Source: Dipteris shenzhenensis (lineage: Eukaryota; Polypodiophyta; Polypodiopsida; Gleicheniales). From it: DNA of 64,000 bases. How positions within the stretch are numbered: the stretch's first letter is position 1; each line of letters opens with the position of its first letter. The position numbers and the translations under genes were made by a program. Under the pieces are notes generated by a model. The model was given only the letters and a program-made list of their open reading frames with translations. It searched no databases and was not told the origin of the DNA. The stretch lies in NCBI GenBank assembly GCA_047967505.1, contig CM106539.1; one strand, written 5' to 3'. Shown here one piece after another: positions 1-9,792 of the stretch.

Positions 1-236
1 ATTTCGAGCCATTTGAGAGCATCTTCATTCCCGTTCTTAGGGTTTCCAGGTCGCTGCAGTAGAACTGTCCATTCATGCACAATGGTTGCATCTTGAGTCA
101 TTTGGAGGCTTCTTCGACCTATTTTGGGGCAGTTGCTTGCATTTGCGAGCTGTTTTGGGTTTGCTTTTGTAGAGCCGCCTCCTTCACACTTATTTTCGGG
201 CTCTCATTCATCCCGGAGCTGCTCTAGGTAGCTGTT

Positions 237-1149
237 TTGCATTTTGGAGCACTCCTTTGGCTCTTTTTGCCTCCTCCTTGCATCTCGGGCTTGCTGTCCG
301 CCTTCATCAAAGTCTTTGCCATCATGACTTCATTGTCTTCCAGCTCTTTGCTCGTGGAGAAGTTCAAAGGGGAAGGTTTTCCCACATGGCAAACCAAGAT
401 GCAGCTGCTTCTTATGCGTGAAGGTGTTTGGGATGTTGAGGAGCTTGACAAGGTTGAACTACTTGATTAGCAACGCCAAAGGATTTGGAAGCAACAGAAT
501 GCTAAGGCCATTGCCCTAATTGGTCTTTGCTTGGCCGACACCTTATCCATCATGTGAGCTTCAAGTCAATAGCTAAGGAGGTTTGGGATCACCTCGAGAC
601 ATTGTTTGGTGATAAAATCACCAACTCTAAAGTCTTTCTGAAGCTCAAGTTTATGATTTGAAAATGGAAGAGAGTGATGAGTTGAGTGATCATCTAGTAT
701 GGTTTCAATCTCTTGTTCAACAACACTCAAGTTTGAAAAGCGCGCCAAATGACGAAGATAAGATGGCTGTCCTTATGAAGAGTATGTATGGAATTTCTCG
801 CTTCGAGCAAACTCTTGGAGTCCTTCGCCTTGCCACTACCATGTTTGATGATATGGTGGCACTACTCATTGAGAAGGACTGTCACAATAAGGAAGCCTCT
901 CTTGCCTCTCTAGGTGATCAAGCATTTGCTTCCACAAGCAAATGGAAGACCAACAAGAACATTATTTGCAAGTTTTGCAAGAGGAAAGGACACATTAAAG
1001 CTCACTGCTTCAAGAAGAAGGAACAAGAACAAGAGAAGCACCATGCCAATCTCCTTGCTGAAGAACCTGAAGAGCCCCCTATGGAGATACATTTAGCTAC
1101 AGCAGAGGTTCACGGCCTCTCTCTTGAGGACGAGGACCCATACGACTAG
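237..1149 (+). pseudogene. Ty1/copia-type gag, broken
   Basis: This is a decayed capsid (gag) gene of a copia-type element. A likely start ATG is at 324, and the early part carries the FPTWQTKMQ-type core seen in copia UBN2 gag proteins. The frame is closed by a TAG at 468-470 and a TGA near 555, and the rest (658-1149) lies in another frame, so at least one frameshift separates them. The second part ends in a CCHC zinc knuckle (C-X2-C-X4-H-X4-C, 967-1008) followed by a Lys/Glu/Gln-rich tail. No protease, integrase or reverse transcriptase follows before the LTR at about 1998, so the element is a gag-only, non-autonomous derivative. Confidence 0.75.
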
Positions 1150-1936
1150 GATTGGGCTTTCTAGGCCCTCTATGCTATGTGTGCTTATGTTGAGTCAATG
1201 AAGGTTCTCAGCCTTGAGTTGTCCCTCTAAACTGAATGTATTTGGAGTCAATAAGGGTACTTTGCCCTAGGTTGTCCCCCAAAAATGATTGTATGGTTTT
1301 TTTACTTTGGTATGATGGTACTGACCACCCAGTTCAGAGTAAGGAGGGTGACGAGTGATGGTTTGCCCTTGCTGGTCATAAGTTGACTGAGAAGTCGCTA
1401 TCACACGGGAGGTGGTGGATAGTTGGACTTGCTCTTTGCAGTATTTGCAAGTTTTGCAAGAGGAAAGGACACATAAAGCTCACTGCTTCAAGAAGAAGGA
1501 ACAAGAACAAGAGAAGCACCATGCCAATCTCCTTGTTGAAGAACAAGCTGAACCTGAAAAGCCCTTTGTAGAGATACATGCAGCTACAACAGAGGTTCAC
1601 GGCCTCTCTCTTGAGGACGAGGACCCATACGACCAGGATTGGGCTTTCTAGGCCCTCTATGCTATGTGTGTTTATGTTGAGTCAATAAAGGTTCTCAGCC
1701 TTGATTTGTCCCTCTAAATTGAATGTATTTAGAGTTAATAAGGGTACTCTGTCCTAGGTTGTCCCCCAAAAATGATTGTATAGTTTTTTTACTTTGGTAT
1801 GATGGTATTGACCACCCAGTTCAGAGTAAGGAGGGTGACGAGTGATGGTTTGCCCTTGCCGGTCGCAAGCTGACTGAGAAGTCGTTATCACATGGGAGGT
1901 GATGGATAGTTGGACTTGCTCTTTGTAGTATTGCGG
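963..1936 (+). repeat. Tandem duplication of gag zinc-knuckle region
   Basis: Two head-to-tail copies of about 480-490 bp (963-1442 and 1443-about 1936). Each begins at the zinc-knuckle codons and runs through the Glu-rich tail and a non-coding stretch ending in GACTTGCTCTTTG. The copies differ by scattered substitutions. The second copy retains a full CCHC motif but has lost the upstream gag domain. Confidence 0.85.
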
Positions 1937-1984
1937 TGGAGGGGGGATCGGTCTACTCTTGCATGTTGGGTCTCACATGCTTTG

Positions 1985-2300
1985 CTCTAAAGGGGGGTGT
2001 TGGAGATATCATAGCCAAAGAGTGTGGTGATGTGATGTGTTGGTGTGTAGTACTAGGAGGTCTAGTACTAATTCATGTGTGTGAGTCATGTGTGAGTGCC
2101 ACGTGTCAGAATGGGACTTATCCCATATGCACTTGGTGCTAGTGTGTGAGTGAGTAGCTATATAAGGCTTGTACTTCACTTGTCATGTCTTTAGTAGTTA
2201 TGTATACAATGTTTTATATACTTTATATATCATGTATTTTTAATATATAACTAGAGCGCGTTTCTAGGCAGAACTCCAATCAAAATCTTGGAACTTTTCT
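1985..2300 (+). mobile_element. Copia 3' LTR with polypurine tract
   Basis: A purine tract (AAAGGGGGG, about 1989-1997) is followed by TGTTGGAGATATC at 1998, the usual start of a plant copia LTR. A TATA-like TATATAAGG lies at about 2159-2167. The right end is unclear because a Penelope-like tail is inserted around 2318-2607. The matching 5' LTR is not in the window. Confidence 0.6.
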
Positions 2301-2357
2301 AATCCAAACCTACGGAAAAGGCATGTGGCAGCTTTTCTAGCATCTTTCCAATTAGAG

Positions 2358-2607
2358 TGCCCAAGAGACTCCGCGGGTCTTTAAGAACCCAGTATAGCTG
2401 CTTATGCTTGGGCATTGATGACGACATAAGTGTTGCTTTGCTTGCTAAGTATGTCTTCCTTTTGTTTTTCATAAAAGTTTTTGTTTACCTCTTTTTTCTT
2501 CTCTTTCATTTTCCCTTTTATTTTCTATGTAGATTTTTGGTCTTTAGAACAACAAAAAATCTAAATTTGTATGGTTGGACTTATTCTAGTCTTACAAAGG
2601 TATATCT
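2358..2607 (+). mobile_element. 5'-truncated Penelope-like element tail (pseudo-LTR)
   Basis: About 247 bp match the 3' end of the larger Penelope-like element at 63177-63436 with few differences, from TGCCCAAGAGACTCC to TCTTACAAAGGTAT. The insertion is bracketed by a perfect 12-bp direct repeat, AAACCTACGGAA, at 2306-2317 and 2608-2619, a plausible target-site duplication. About 40 bp of unmatched sequence (2318-2357) sit between the left repeat and the recognisable element. No coding part is retained. Confidence 0.85.
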
Positions 2608-2620
2608 AAACCTACGGAAC

Positions 2621-2636
2621 ATGTTTCGCGAAACAT
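2621..2636. repeat. 16-bp perfect palindrome
   Basis: ATGTTTCGCGAAACAT is its own reverse complement. It lies immediately right of the target duplication of the Penelope-like tail. Function unknown. Confidence 0.7.
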
Positions 2637-5600
2637 TTTTGGTAACATTGCAGAAGTCAATGCGGACCAACAACCCAGACAACTAATACACATACTACAT
2701 CAACCATTAAATACATGTACCACCTTGGCTATAAAAAAACTAGCAGAGATCTCTAGTTTTACATCTCATTGAGCAAAGGTAAGAATCTAGGAGGCTAGTG
2801 GCAGCTAGATGTCTGCAAGAAGCTCATAATTGGCAAGAGGCTATTGGAGACATCAAGGGTGCTACATTTTTATTTACTAGGAACAATCAAATAGGCATGC
2901 TTTCTTGGTACAGAAGCCAACTCCAACATACAAAGTCATACTATATCAATACCAAGACTCGTTTCCTTGAAGTTCAAACGAAGAACATGATTCTGGTGTC
3001 AACCTTGTTACATCTAGCAAACTTCATGAACAAGCATAAGGTGGAGCTTCCGTCCACACAATAAATCTATACTTGATCTATTGTAAGGAATCTCTCTCTC
3101 TCTCTCTTTTCTTTTAAAAGATTTAAGAGGGGGAGCACAAGACACACATATTCACATATGAAAGTCTAGGGAAACTAGGTGAATCCTAAAAAGGATCTCT
3201 CGAACATGACTATGTGTAAAATTGGCCACTCGTTGACTGCCCATACCTTTTCAAGGTCAATATGATACTGTCAACTAATTAATGTGACCTCTCTTTTCAA
3301 GAATTCCCACTTAGACATCTTTGAAAAAACTACATCCCATAGTGCAAGAATGATGTTTTTGCATATTTGAGCCTGATTTGAAGTCATTTTTACCCTTTTT
3401 GCTGTTGTCAGTGGTCATCTGCCTAGATGCTGAAGGGAAAAGGGGGGGGGGGGGGACCAACCTCTTGGGAGGCTCTAAAATCACTTATGAATTGTGCGAG
3501 TGGGAAGAGAAGACACAATGTTTGAAGCTGAAATGAATTGTGCAGAAATTTGAAATACAAAGAAACAATGGGTTTTGTAAGAAACCCTAAACCCTAGAAC
3601 TAGATTAAGTCCTAGAGTGACACATGGCATATTGCCATATGTATGGTGCAAAAATTATTATTACACCATCCTCTTGAGGCCATTAGACGAGTCAAATTCT
3701 TCATCTGAACTAGTTTACAACTCATGAGGGCATTATCCTATAAATAGTGAAGATAAGCCCAACATAACAACCACTTAAATGCATTCAAAAGAGTTGCAAG
3801 TTTTCAAAGGCACAAGTAAATATAGAAAAGGTCGTAATAATGATAATGGAACAAAAAATAAGACTTATCTTTCTAAAACCATTCCAAATTGTTGCAACCG
3901 ATAAATATGCAGGCTCCAATTTTTTAAAATAACTTTGCATAAAATGAAAGTGTGTTTTTGGTCACTATGATCCTATGTCATCTCTTCTCATCCTTTCTTT
4001 ATAGAAAGAGGTAGTGAGTGTCTATGTGATATTCGATTACGTGATACTATATGCTTTGAAAGCTTATCTCTACACGTCCTTCTCTTTATAAGAAGATGGC
4101 CAATCGTTTTTGGAGTTTGCCTTGAATGTCTGAGCAAGTGATGTAGGTCACTAAATCTTTCTCGGAAAAGGAATTGGAATCATCCTCTAATCTCTAAAAA
4201 TCCAACCATGAAGATGAGGGCACTGCGGTTACTGGGACTAGATTGCTTGTTTTGCCCCAAAAATAATCAGTGACATGCAAGACCATCCAATTATAGAATC
4301 ATGAGCCGCTACTTAATCTCATGCCAATGCGGTGACTAGTAATTAACACAGTCCTTAGTATTGACCTCGTGTGAGTTACATATGAAGCATAGTCTTTGAT
4401 GTGGAGATATTGTGCCTTGATTTGTCTCAATCCTTAACCCCCAAACTTAAAAGTTTCGAAAGTCACAAGGATTTTAAGCTCGTAGATATGATCTTTTCAA
4501 GGTCTTTTCTGATATCGATAGTAAGTCAATGAATGTCATGGTCTTTGGTAAAACTTTTGATGAGCTACCTAAAATGTATTTTCCTCTTTCCAAATTCATA
4601 TTACGTCTCTCTTGAAAGGGGAGTTTGTTAACCCTCGCCCATTACCTATGGTGTGATCAATAACTTCTACATATTATATCTGCACTTGAGGATCCATTAA
4701 ATCTGTGGGAAATAGTTCTCAGTAAGGTGACCCTTGCTCTTACAAATTTTACTTTCTATAAGAAGAAATTTAATGTAATTTTCTTGTGGAAGAATTATTG
4801 TAAATTGTTTAGGGAGTGGCTAAGAACCTACATGGGTGCTAATTCTTTTGCTAGAGCCTTGCAAAGCATGCAATTCAAAGGTAATCGGGTCAAATTAAAA
4901 GCTCCTTGTTTTTTCGATTTTAAATTTCTGAAAATAGGAAAGAAATTTTTGCTGATATCAAATTTATGTCCCTTTTGGCTAAAGGGATAGAGGAATAAGA
5001 ATATTGAACGTAGTGAAGAAGTTTTTAACATTCTTACTTCAATGTCTTTCGGTAATGTGCTTGTTTTCATAGTGGAAGAGTCCTTAGGCCCAATGCACAA
5101 AGTTAATGATGTGATATGAGATTGTGTTGCAGGGGTTATCAACAATTTATGACAACTCTGCCAAGTTGCAATACAAAGAATAGTCATATGAGGGGGGGTT
5201 GTAAAGGACCCAAGATCTTAATTGACTTCTCGGAGAGTCAGTATGAAAGACTCCAGGTTTTGTAATATCATCAACAAACTCTTCCCTTGCTGGCCCATTT
5301 CATGTTACTAATAGCCTTGCTGCTTATACACTCCAGCCCTGAATGTCATCTTGTGATGGCTCTAGAGCAGAAGCTCTACTTGCTTTACAAGGCTTGTTTT
5401 CTTTGATTGACTTCCATTAGACCTTAGAAGCATCCTATATTACCCAAGTGTTTAAAGATGCTCACTCTAGGCAGGCTGCATAACTCACCACAAGGACAAG
5501 TCGGTGTGGTGTGACATAATTATCGGTGATTCTAAGTAATCCAACTGTGCAATATTGTTGATGGGAGATTGTCCCTAATTTTTGTTAGTCGTTTGTGCCT

Positions 5601-6515
5601 TAAAAAGCACAAACAAAGATCTAGAGTATATATGCATGCTAACCTTGGGTCAAGGTCGACCTTATTAATCATAAAAGCTTAGTTATAATAGTCAAGACAA
5701 CTCTCTTTGATTGATCTAAGATGGTAGAAGGATATGCCCAACGGTTAATAACCCATGGCCATAAGGTAAAGGGTAGCCTTTTGGCCCCAAGTATGCCATT
5801 GGGAATTCGTGCCTAATACGGCTGAATTAACGTGGACTTATTGATTGGGGATGCTTGGGAGAGGAACAAGTGGATCGCCATACACTTCAAGGATCGATCA
5901 TTAATCAATGCTATGGATTCTTGGGTGGCATGTCCATAGCAAGCCAATGCTTATATCCTTGTGCCAATAGCGGTACTTCATACACTAGTGCCAATCCAAT
6001 GCTTATATCCTTGTGTCAATAGTGGTACTTCATACAGTAGTGCCAAGCTGGCATATTCCTTTTAGAATTTCAGTTCATGGTTTCTTGATGAAGTTTTGTT
6101 GCAAGTTTCAAGGAGCAAAAAGAATTGACCTCCCTTGCTATTGTTCATATGACCGTCACCAAATTGGTATTTCTCCCAAGAAATAAAGATGAGTCTTTAT
6201 TAGATTGACTACGGTAAAAGAAAGTTGACTCTGGTTAACTAGAATAAGTCTTATTGTTTTTACTTTTGCTTTGCACAAGGGACTAGGATTAGTTCAAGAA
6301 TAGAAGAGTGCAAAAAAGCTCACAAATGATGGAGCAAGTCAGGGCCCTCAAGGCCAAAAAGCACCAGGGTCCAGGAAGATGCTGCCATTAAGGAGGGCGC
6401 CGTGGGGTTCTAAAAAGATCAAGAAAGCTGCCCCAAGGTGGGCTAAAAGTAGGAAGGCTCAGCTTTTGTAAAAGTAGCTGTAGAAAAGCAGGTCTAACTT
6501 TTTGCTAGGCCAAGT
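2637..6515. other. Unassigned intronic or intergenic DNA
   Basis: I recognise no gene here. Open frames at 2798-3064 and 4727-4990 show no motif I know. The stretch contains a CT microsatellite (about 3092-3108), a run of 14 G (3442-3455), and a two-unit 52-bp tandem duplication at 5944-6047. If the helicase gene begins left of the window, this is part of an upstream intron. Confidence 0.5.
5944..6047. repeat. 52-bp tandem duplication
   Basis: Two adjacent copies (5944-5995 and 5996-6047) beginning CCAATGCTTATATCC and differing at a few bases. Confidence 0.8.
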
Positions 6516-6625
6516 CTATAAAAGAAGAGCCTCAGTGCTCCTAGATTCATTCAAGAGTTGTACTCAACCTAATGCTCTTTTATGAGCCAGTTGTACAAAG
6601 TTTATTCTATTACAATAAAGACCTT
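6509..6625 (+). promoter_or_regulatory. LTR-like promoter and polyadenylation signal
   Basis: A TATA box (CTATAAAAG, 6516-6524) and an AATAAA signal (6614-6619) are about 100 bp apart, as in the R region of a plant LTR. No LTR partner was found, so this may be a solo or decayed LTR on the + strand. Confidence 0.35.
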
Positions 6626-7277
6626 GGGGGGTCCAGGCCTTATTTCTAGGCCCTATTGTGTGTGTTCTCCCCCTCTCTCAGTTTGTTTTGTTTCCCAGAA
6701 GAAATTTGCTGGTGCTCCCTGTTAGAGGAAGCTAACAGATGCTGTTTTTCCCTGTTATCTATGAAATTCGAAATCTATCTTAGTGATTATCTGCTGCGAA
6801 TTGAGGATCCAGTCTGTGTTTCTACCAGTAGTGATTCGTTTTTAGGGTTTCTGACTAATTACAGATTCGTTTTAGGTTTTTTGGTCCTGTTTCAATGACT
6901 CTAATTAATCAATTTCATATTTACATAGATGCATGGCCCATGGTAAGTGAAGCTTATGAACAACTCTTGGGCAGGGTGTAGGTCAAGCTGAATCGAGGAG
7001 AACGGTAGAGTCTGCAGGGAAGATTTGCTACAGAAAAAAGTGATATGCTTGACTTGTCTGCCTGGCCAAGAGGGTGGATGAAATACTTTAGGCAGCAAAG
7101 AAGAGCTTTGAAAGTTGCAGGGAATAAAAAGAGTAGAGGTAGACTGATGCCATGTTGCTGCAAGTAGTGCCAGGTCTAGGGCATCTTGGAGAGGCAGTTG
7201 CGGGTGCTTGGGAGGAGGGGAGAAGTACCTTTGGGTAGTTGGAGAGAGTGTCGGCTTGTAGAGAGATCAAGTGGAGC

Positions 7278-7729
7278 AGAGAGACGGATGGATGCCATCT
7301 TTTGGAACCTGAGCTCCAAAAAGCGAGATGTAGAAATGAATAATTTGAGGGTTGTGTAGTCCTTGGTATTTTTTCCTCATGTCATCTTGAGCTGGTGATG
7401 CTTCAATGTTGTCTATTAGTCCCTAACAAGTCTGTGCTCATTGTGCTATGGCTTTGAGTGAATGGGTGAGAGCTACTTAATGTAGGAACCATGGTCTTTG
7501 CCAAGAGAGACGGATGGATGCCATCTTTTGGAACCTGAGCTCCAAAAAGCGAGACGTAGAAATGAATAATTTGAGGGTTGTGTAGTCCTTGGTATTTTTT
7601 CCTCACGTCATTTTGAGCTGGTGATGCTTCAATGTTGTCTATTAGTCCCTAACAAGTCTGTGCTCATTGTGCTATGGCTTTGAGTGAATGGGTGAGGGCT
7701 ACTTAATGTAGGAACCATGGTCTTTGCCA
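7278..7729. repeat. 226-bp tandem duplication
   Basis: Two nearly identical units (7278-7503 and 7504-7729) starting AGAGAGACGGATGG. The few differences suggest a recent duplication. No coding content recognised. Confidence 0.9.
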
Positions 7730-7934
7730 AGATGGTATATTGTCTCCTAGACTAAGAGGGCAGCCAATATATGGGTAGAGTGGACACTTACATTGTTGGT
7801 CTGGTCACTTCTCGTGTTTGCATTGTACTTTGTGTCTGGTTTCTCTTTTCATTGGCAATTTAACATTTCATCCTTAGTCTTCACGAAGATGCTGTCTAGT
7901 CTTAAAAAATTAAGAGGGCAGCTAATACTTGGAT

Positions 7935-9779
7935 TGTAAACTACTCAGTGCTTTCTATCAATTCAAACAACGGATTTTGCAGAGGCATTTGAATGAGATG
8001 ATTGCGAGTTGCCAAACGCATATACTTGAACTTAAGAGTTTGCAATTAAGCTGGAATTAAGACTTATACAGCTTAAACACAAAGTGATATCATTGGAGAA
8101 TGCAATATGATTGAGGGGCCAAGACGGCCCCCCCCCCCTTATCCAGGCTCACTTTATTCTTGAAAATGGAGATACAAGACCAAGGTGCAATGCACCTTCC
8201 AAACTGATGAGCTCAGTGAAAACCTAGGACCTAGATACAAGACTCAAAAGCATATGTACAAGGTAGACAACAAAAAGGAGGACTCCAAGCTCAGGTTTCA
8301 GCTCTTGGCTTGCCCAATCCACAAGGAAGAAGCCTGCAACAATCACCACTTACATCCAACATTAGAGACAAACACTAGTTTCTAGAAAGATAGTAGAAAC
8401 AACATGAAATAGTGCTGTAAATGAGATAAACTTGACAATACAGGCTCCCTTCGTGACTTGACCCTTTTGTAGATGAAGTCCTTGATGCCTCTGAAGCTAC
8501 CTTGGGTGAGGGGAGTGTGGAAAATGGGGCTGGAATGAGAACAGCTTAGAAAAACAGCCTGTAGGCTAGAGAGAGAAAGCTTTTATGGAGTGATAGCTGT
8601 AGAGAGAGAGTGCCAATGCTGATCCCAAGGGAGGAGATGTAAGAGAGGAGCTGCTGCTGTTCCAGAGGTGCACAGAAAGGCAGATTTCTGCAAGGGAAAT
8701 GGGCTGGAACAGTAGAGAGAGAAATTCTGCAGAAGAGAGAGAAAGACTGCAGCAGGAGAGAGAAAGGGGCTGTGGCTGCTCCAGGCTAGGTGAAGGAGAG
8801 AGGATGCTGCTGCTGTTCCAGAAGAGCTGAGAGGGGGCAGATTTCTGGAGAGGAGGGGCTGGAACTGTAGAGAGAGAATGTGCTGTTGTAGAGAGAGAAA
8901 GTGCTGCTGAGGTGAGAGAATGGCTTGTGGAGAAGCTGGCTGCACCCAAGGAGCTGGAGAGGTTTTGCTGCATCATCTAAAAGGAGGGAGAAGAAAAGTG
9001 ACGAAATTTTCATGTGAGGAATGAAGGGGAGAGGTCTTCTTTTATAGGCTCAGCCCCCCTCCTAGGCCTAGAGTGGAAGGTGGACACTTGTCCCAGATTT
9101 TTGGTGGGCTGCAGTCCCAAAGAGGACAGCCCACCACTTGCCCTAAATCTACCAGATTTGGGGCCAAACACTTGGCCTGCATGCCCTGCCACTTGCCATG
9201 CATGCTGCCACATGTGTGGGACAGGTGGACTGACCTGCCAGCTCAGATTCCAAGTGGCAGTCTGCCACGTGTCAGCTGCCACGTCACTCCCAAAAACCCT
9301 AAAATTTCAAAGTTGTCAGAATTTAATTCTGATCGCACACACGGGTTCCTAACAGCTTAGACTATCTATTGACGTACTCTAAGGTCATAATTGAGCCATA
9401 CTGAGCTCATTTGTTTGTCGTCTTATCTTGTATCTCCATTACTCTTGGCATGCTGCCAGGCCCACACCCAAAGCTCAGGGAACATTCTCTTGAATGGTTT
9501 CTAGGTCGGTATGCAATCTGTGCATTTGATTGGTCCCATGTTTGGGTACTCAGGTGGGGTGTGGTTTCTAGATGTCCCTCTCAAAGAGAGGCCATCACTC
9601 TTGTGGGTCACTAATGCCCATAACCCCAAGCAAGGGGGTCCACCCTCAAATGCTAGACCTAGTTCCCATTGTCCGTAACTGAACAGAAGGAAAACATTTC
9701 ATTTCTTAATAAGCATACTATTGAAAAACAAAAAAGAAATAGTACCAAGCAAGTGGGTACATGTTGAAGCAGGATGACA
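7935..9779 (-). repeat. 3' LTR of the chromovirus
   Basis: 1845 bp, TGTAAACTAC to GATGACA in + orientation. It contains CT/GA-rich repeats at about 8570-8900 and a - strand TATA box at 9039-9047. It starts directly after the target duplication TGGAT. Confidence 0.95.
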
Positions 9780-9792
9780 TTCCCTCCGTCTT
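9780..9792 (-). promoter_or_regulatory. Polypurine tract
   Basis: On the - strand this reads as a purine run (GACGGAGGGAA) directly upstream of the 3' LTR. It is the expected primer for plus-strand DNA synthesis. Confidence 0.75.

Noticed and set aside
2357-2686. Open frame in the truncated Penelope-like tail, also seen at 63176-63430
   Set aside because: Both lie in the non-coding pseudo-LTR region; the shared frame reflects sequence identity, not coding.
2798-3064. Possible upstream helicase exon or gene
   Set aside because: No similarity to the ASCC3 N-terminal region, and no motif recognised.
3442-3455. G-quadruplex or functional G tract
   Set aside because: Long G or C homopolymers occur at many places here (8130s, 20088, 45614, 48071); slippage is the simplest explanation.
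8566-9352. Several Ser/Leu-rich and Pro-rich open frames in the chromovirus LTRs
   Set aside because: They translate GA/CT repeats of the LTR and recur identically in both LTRs.
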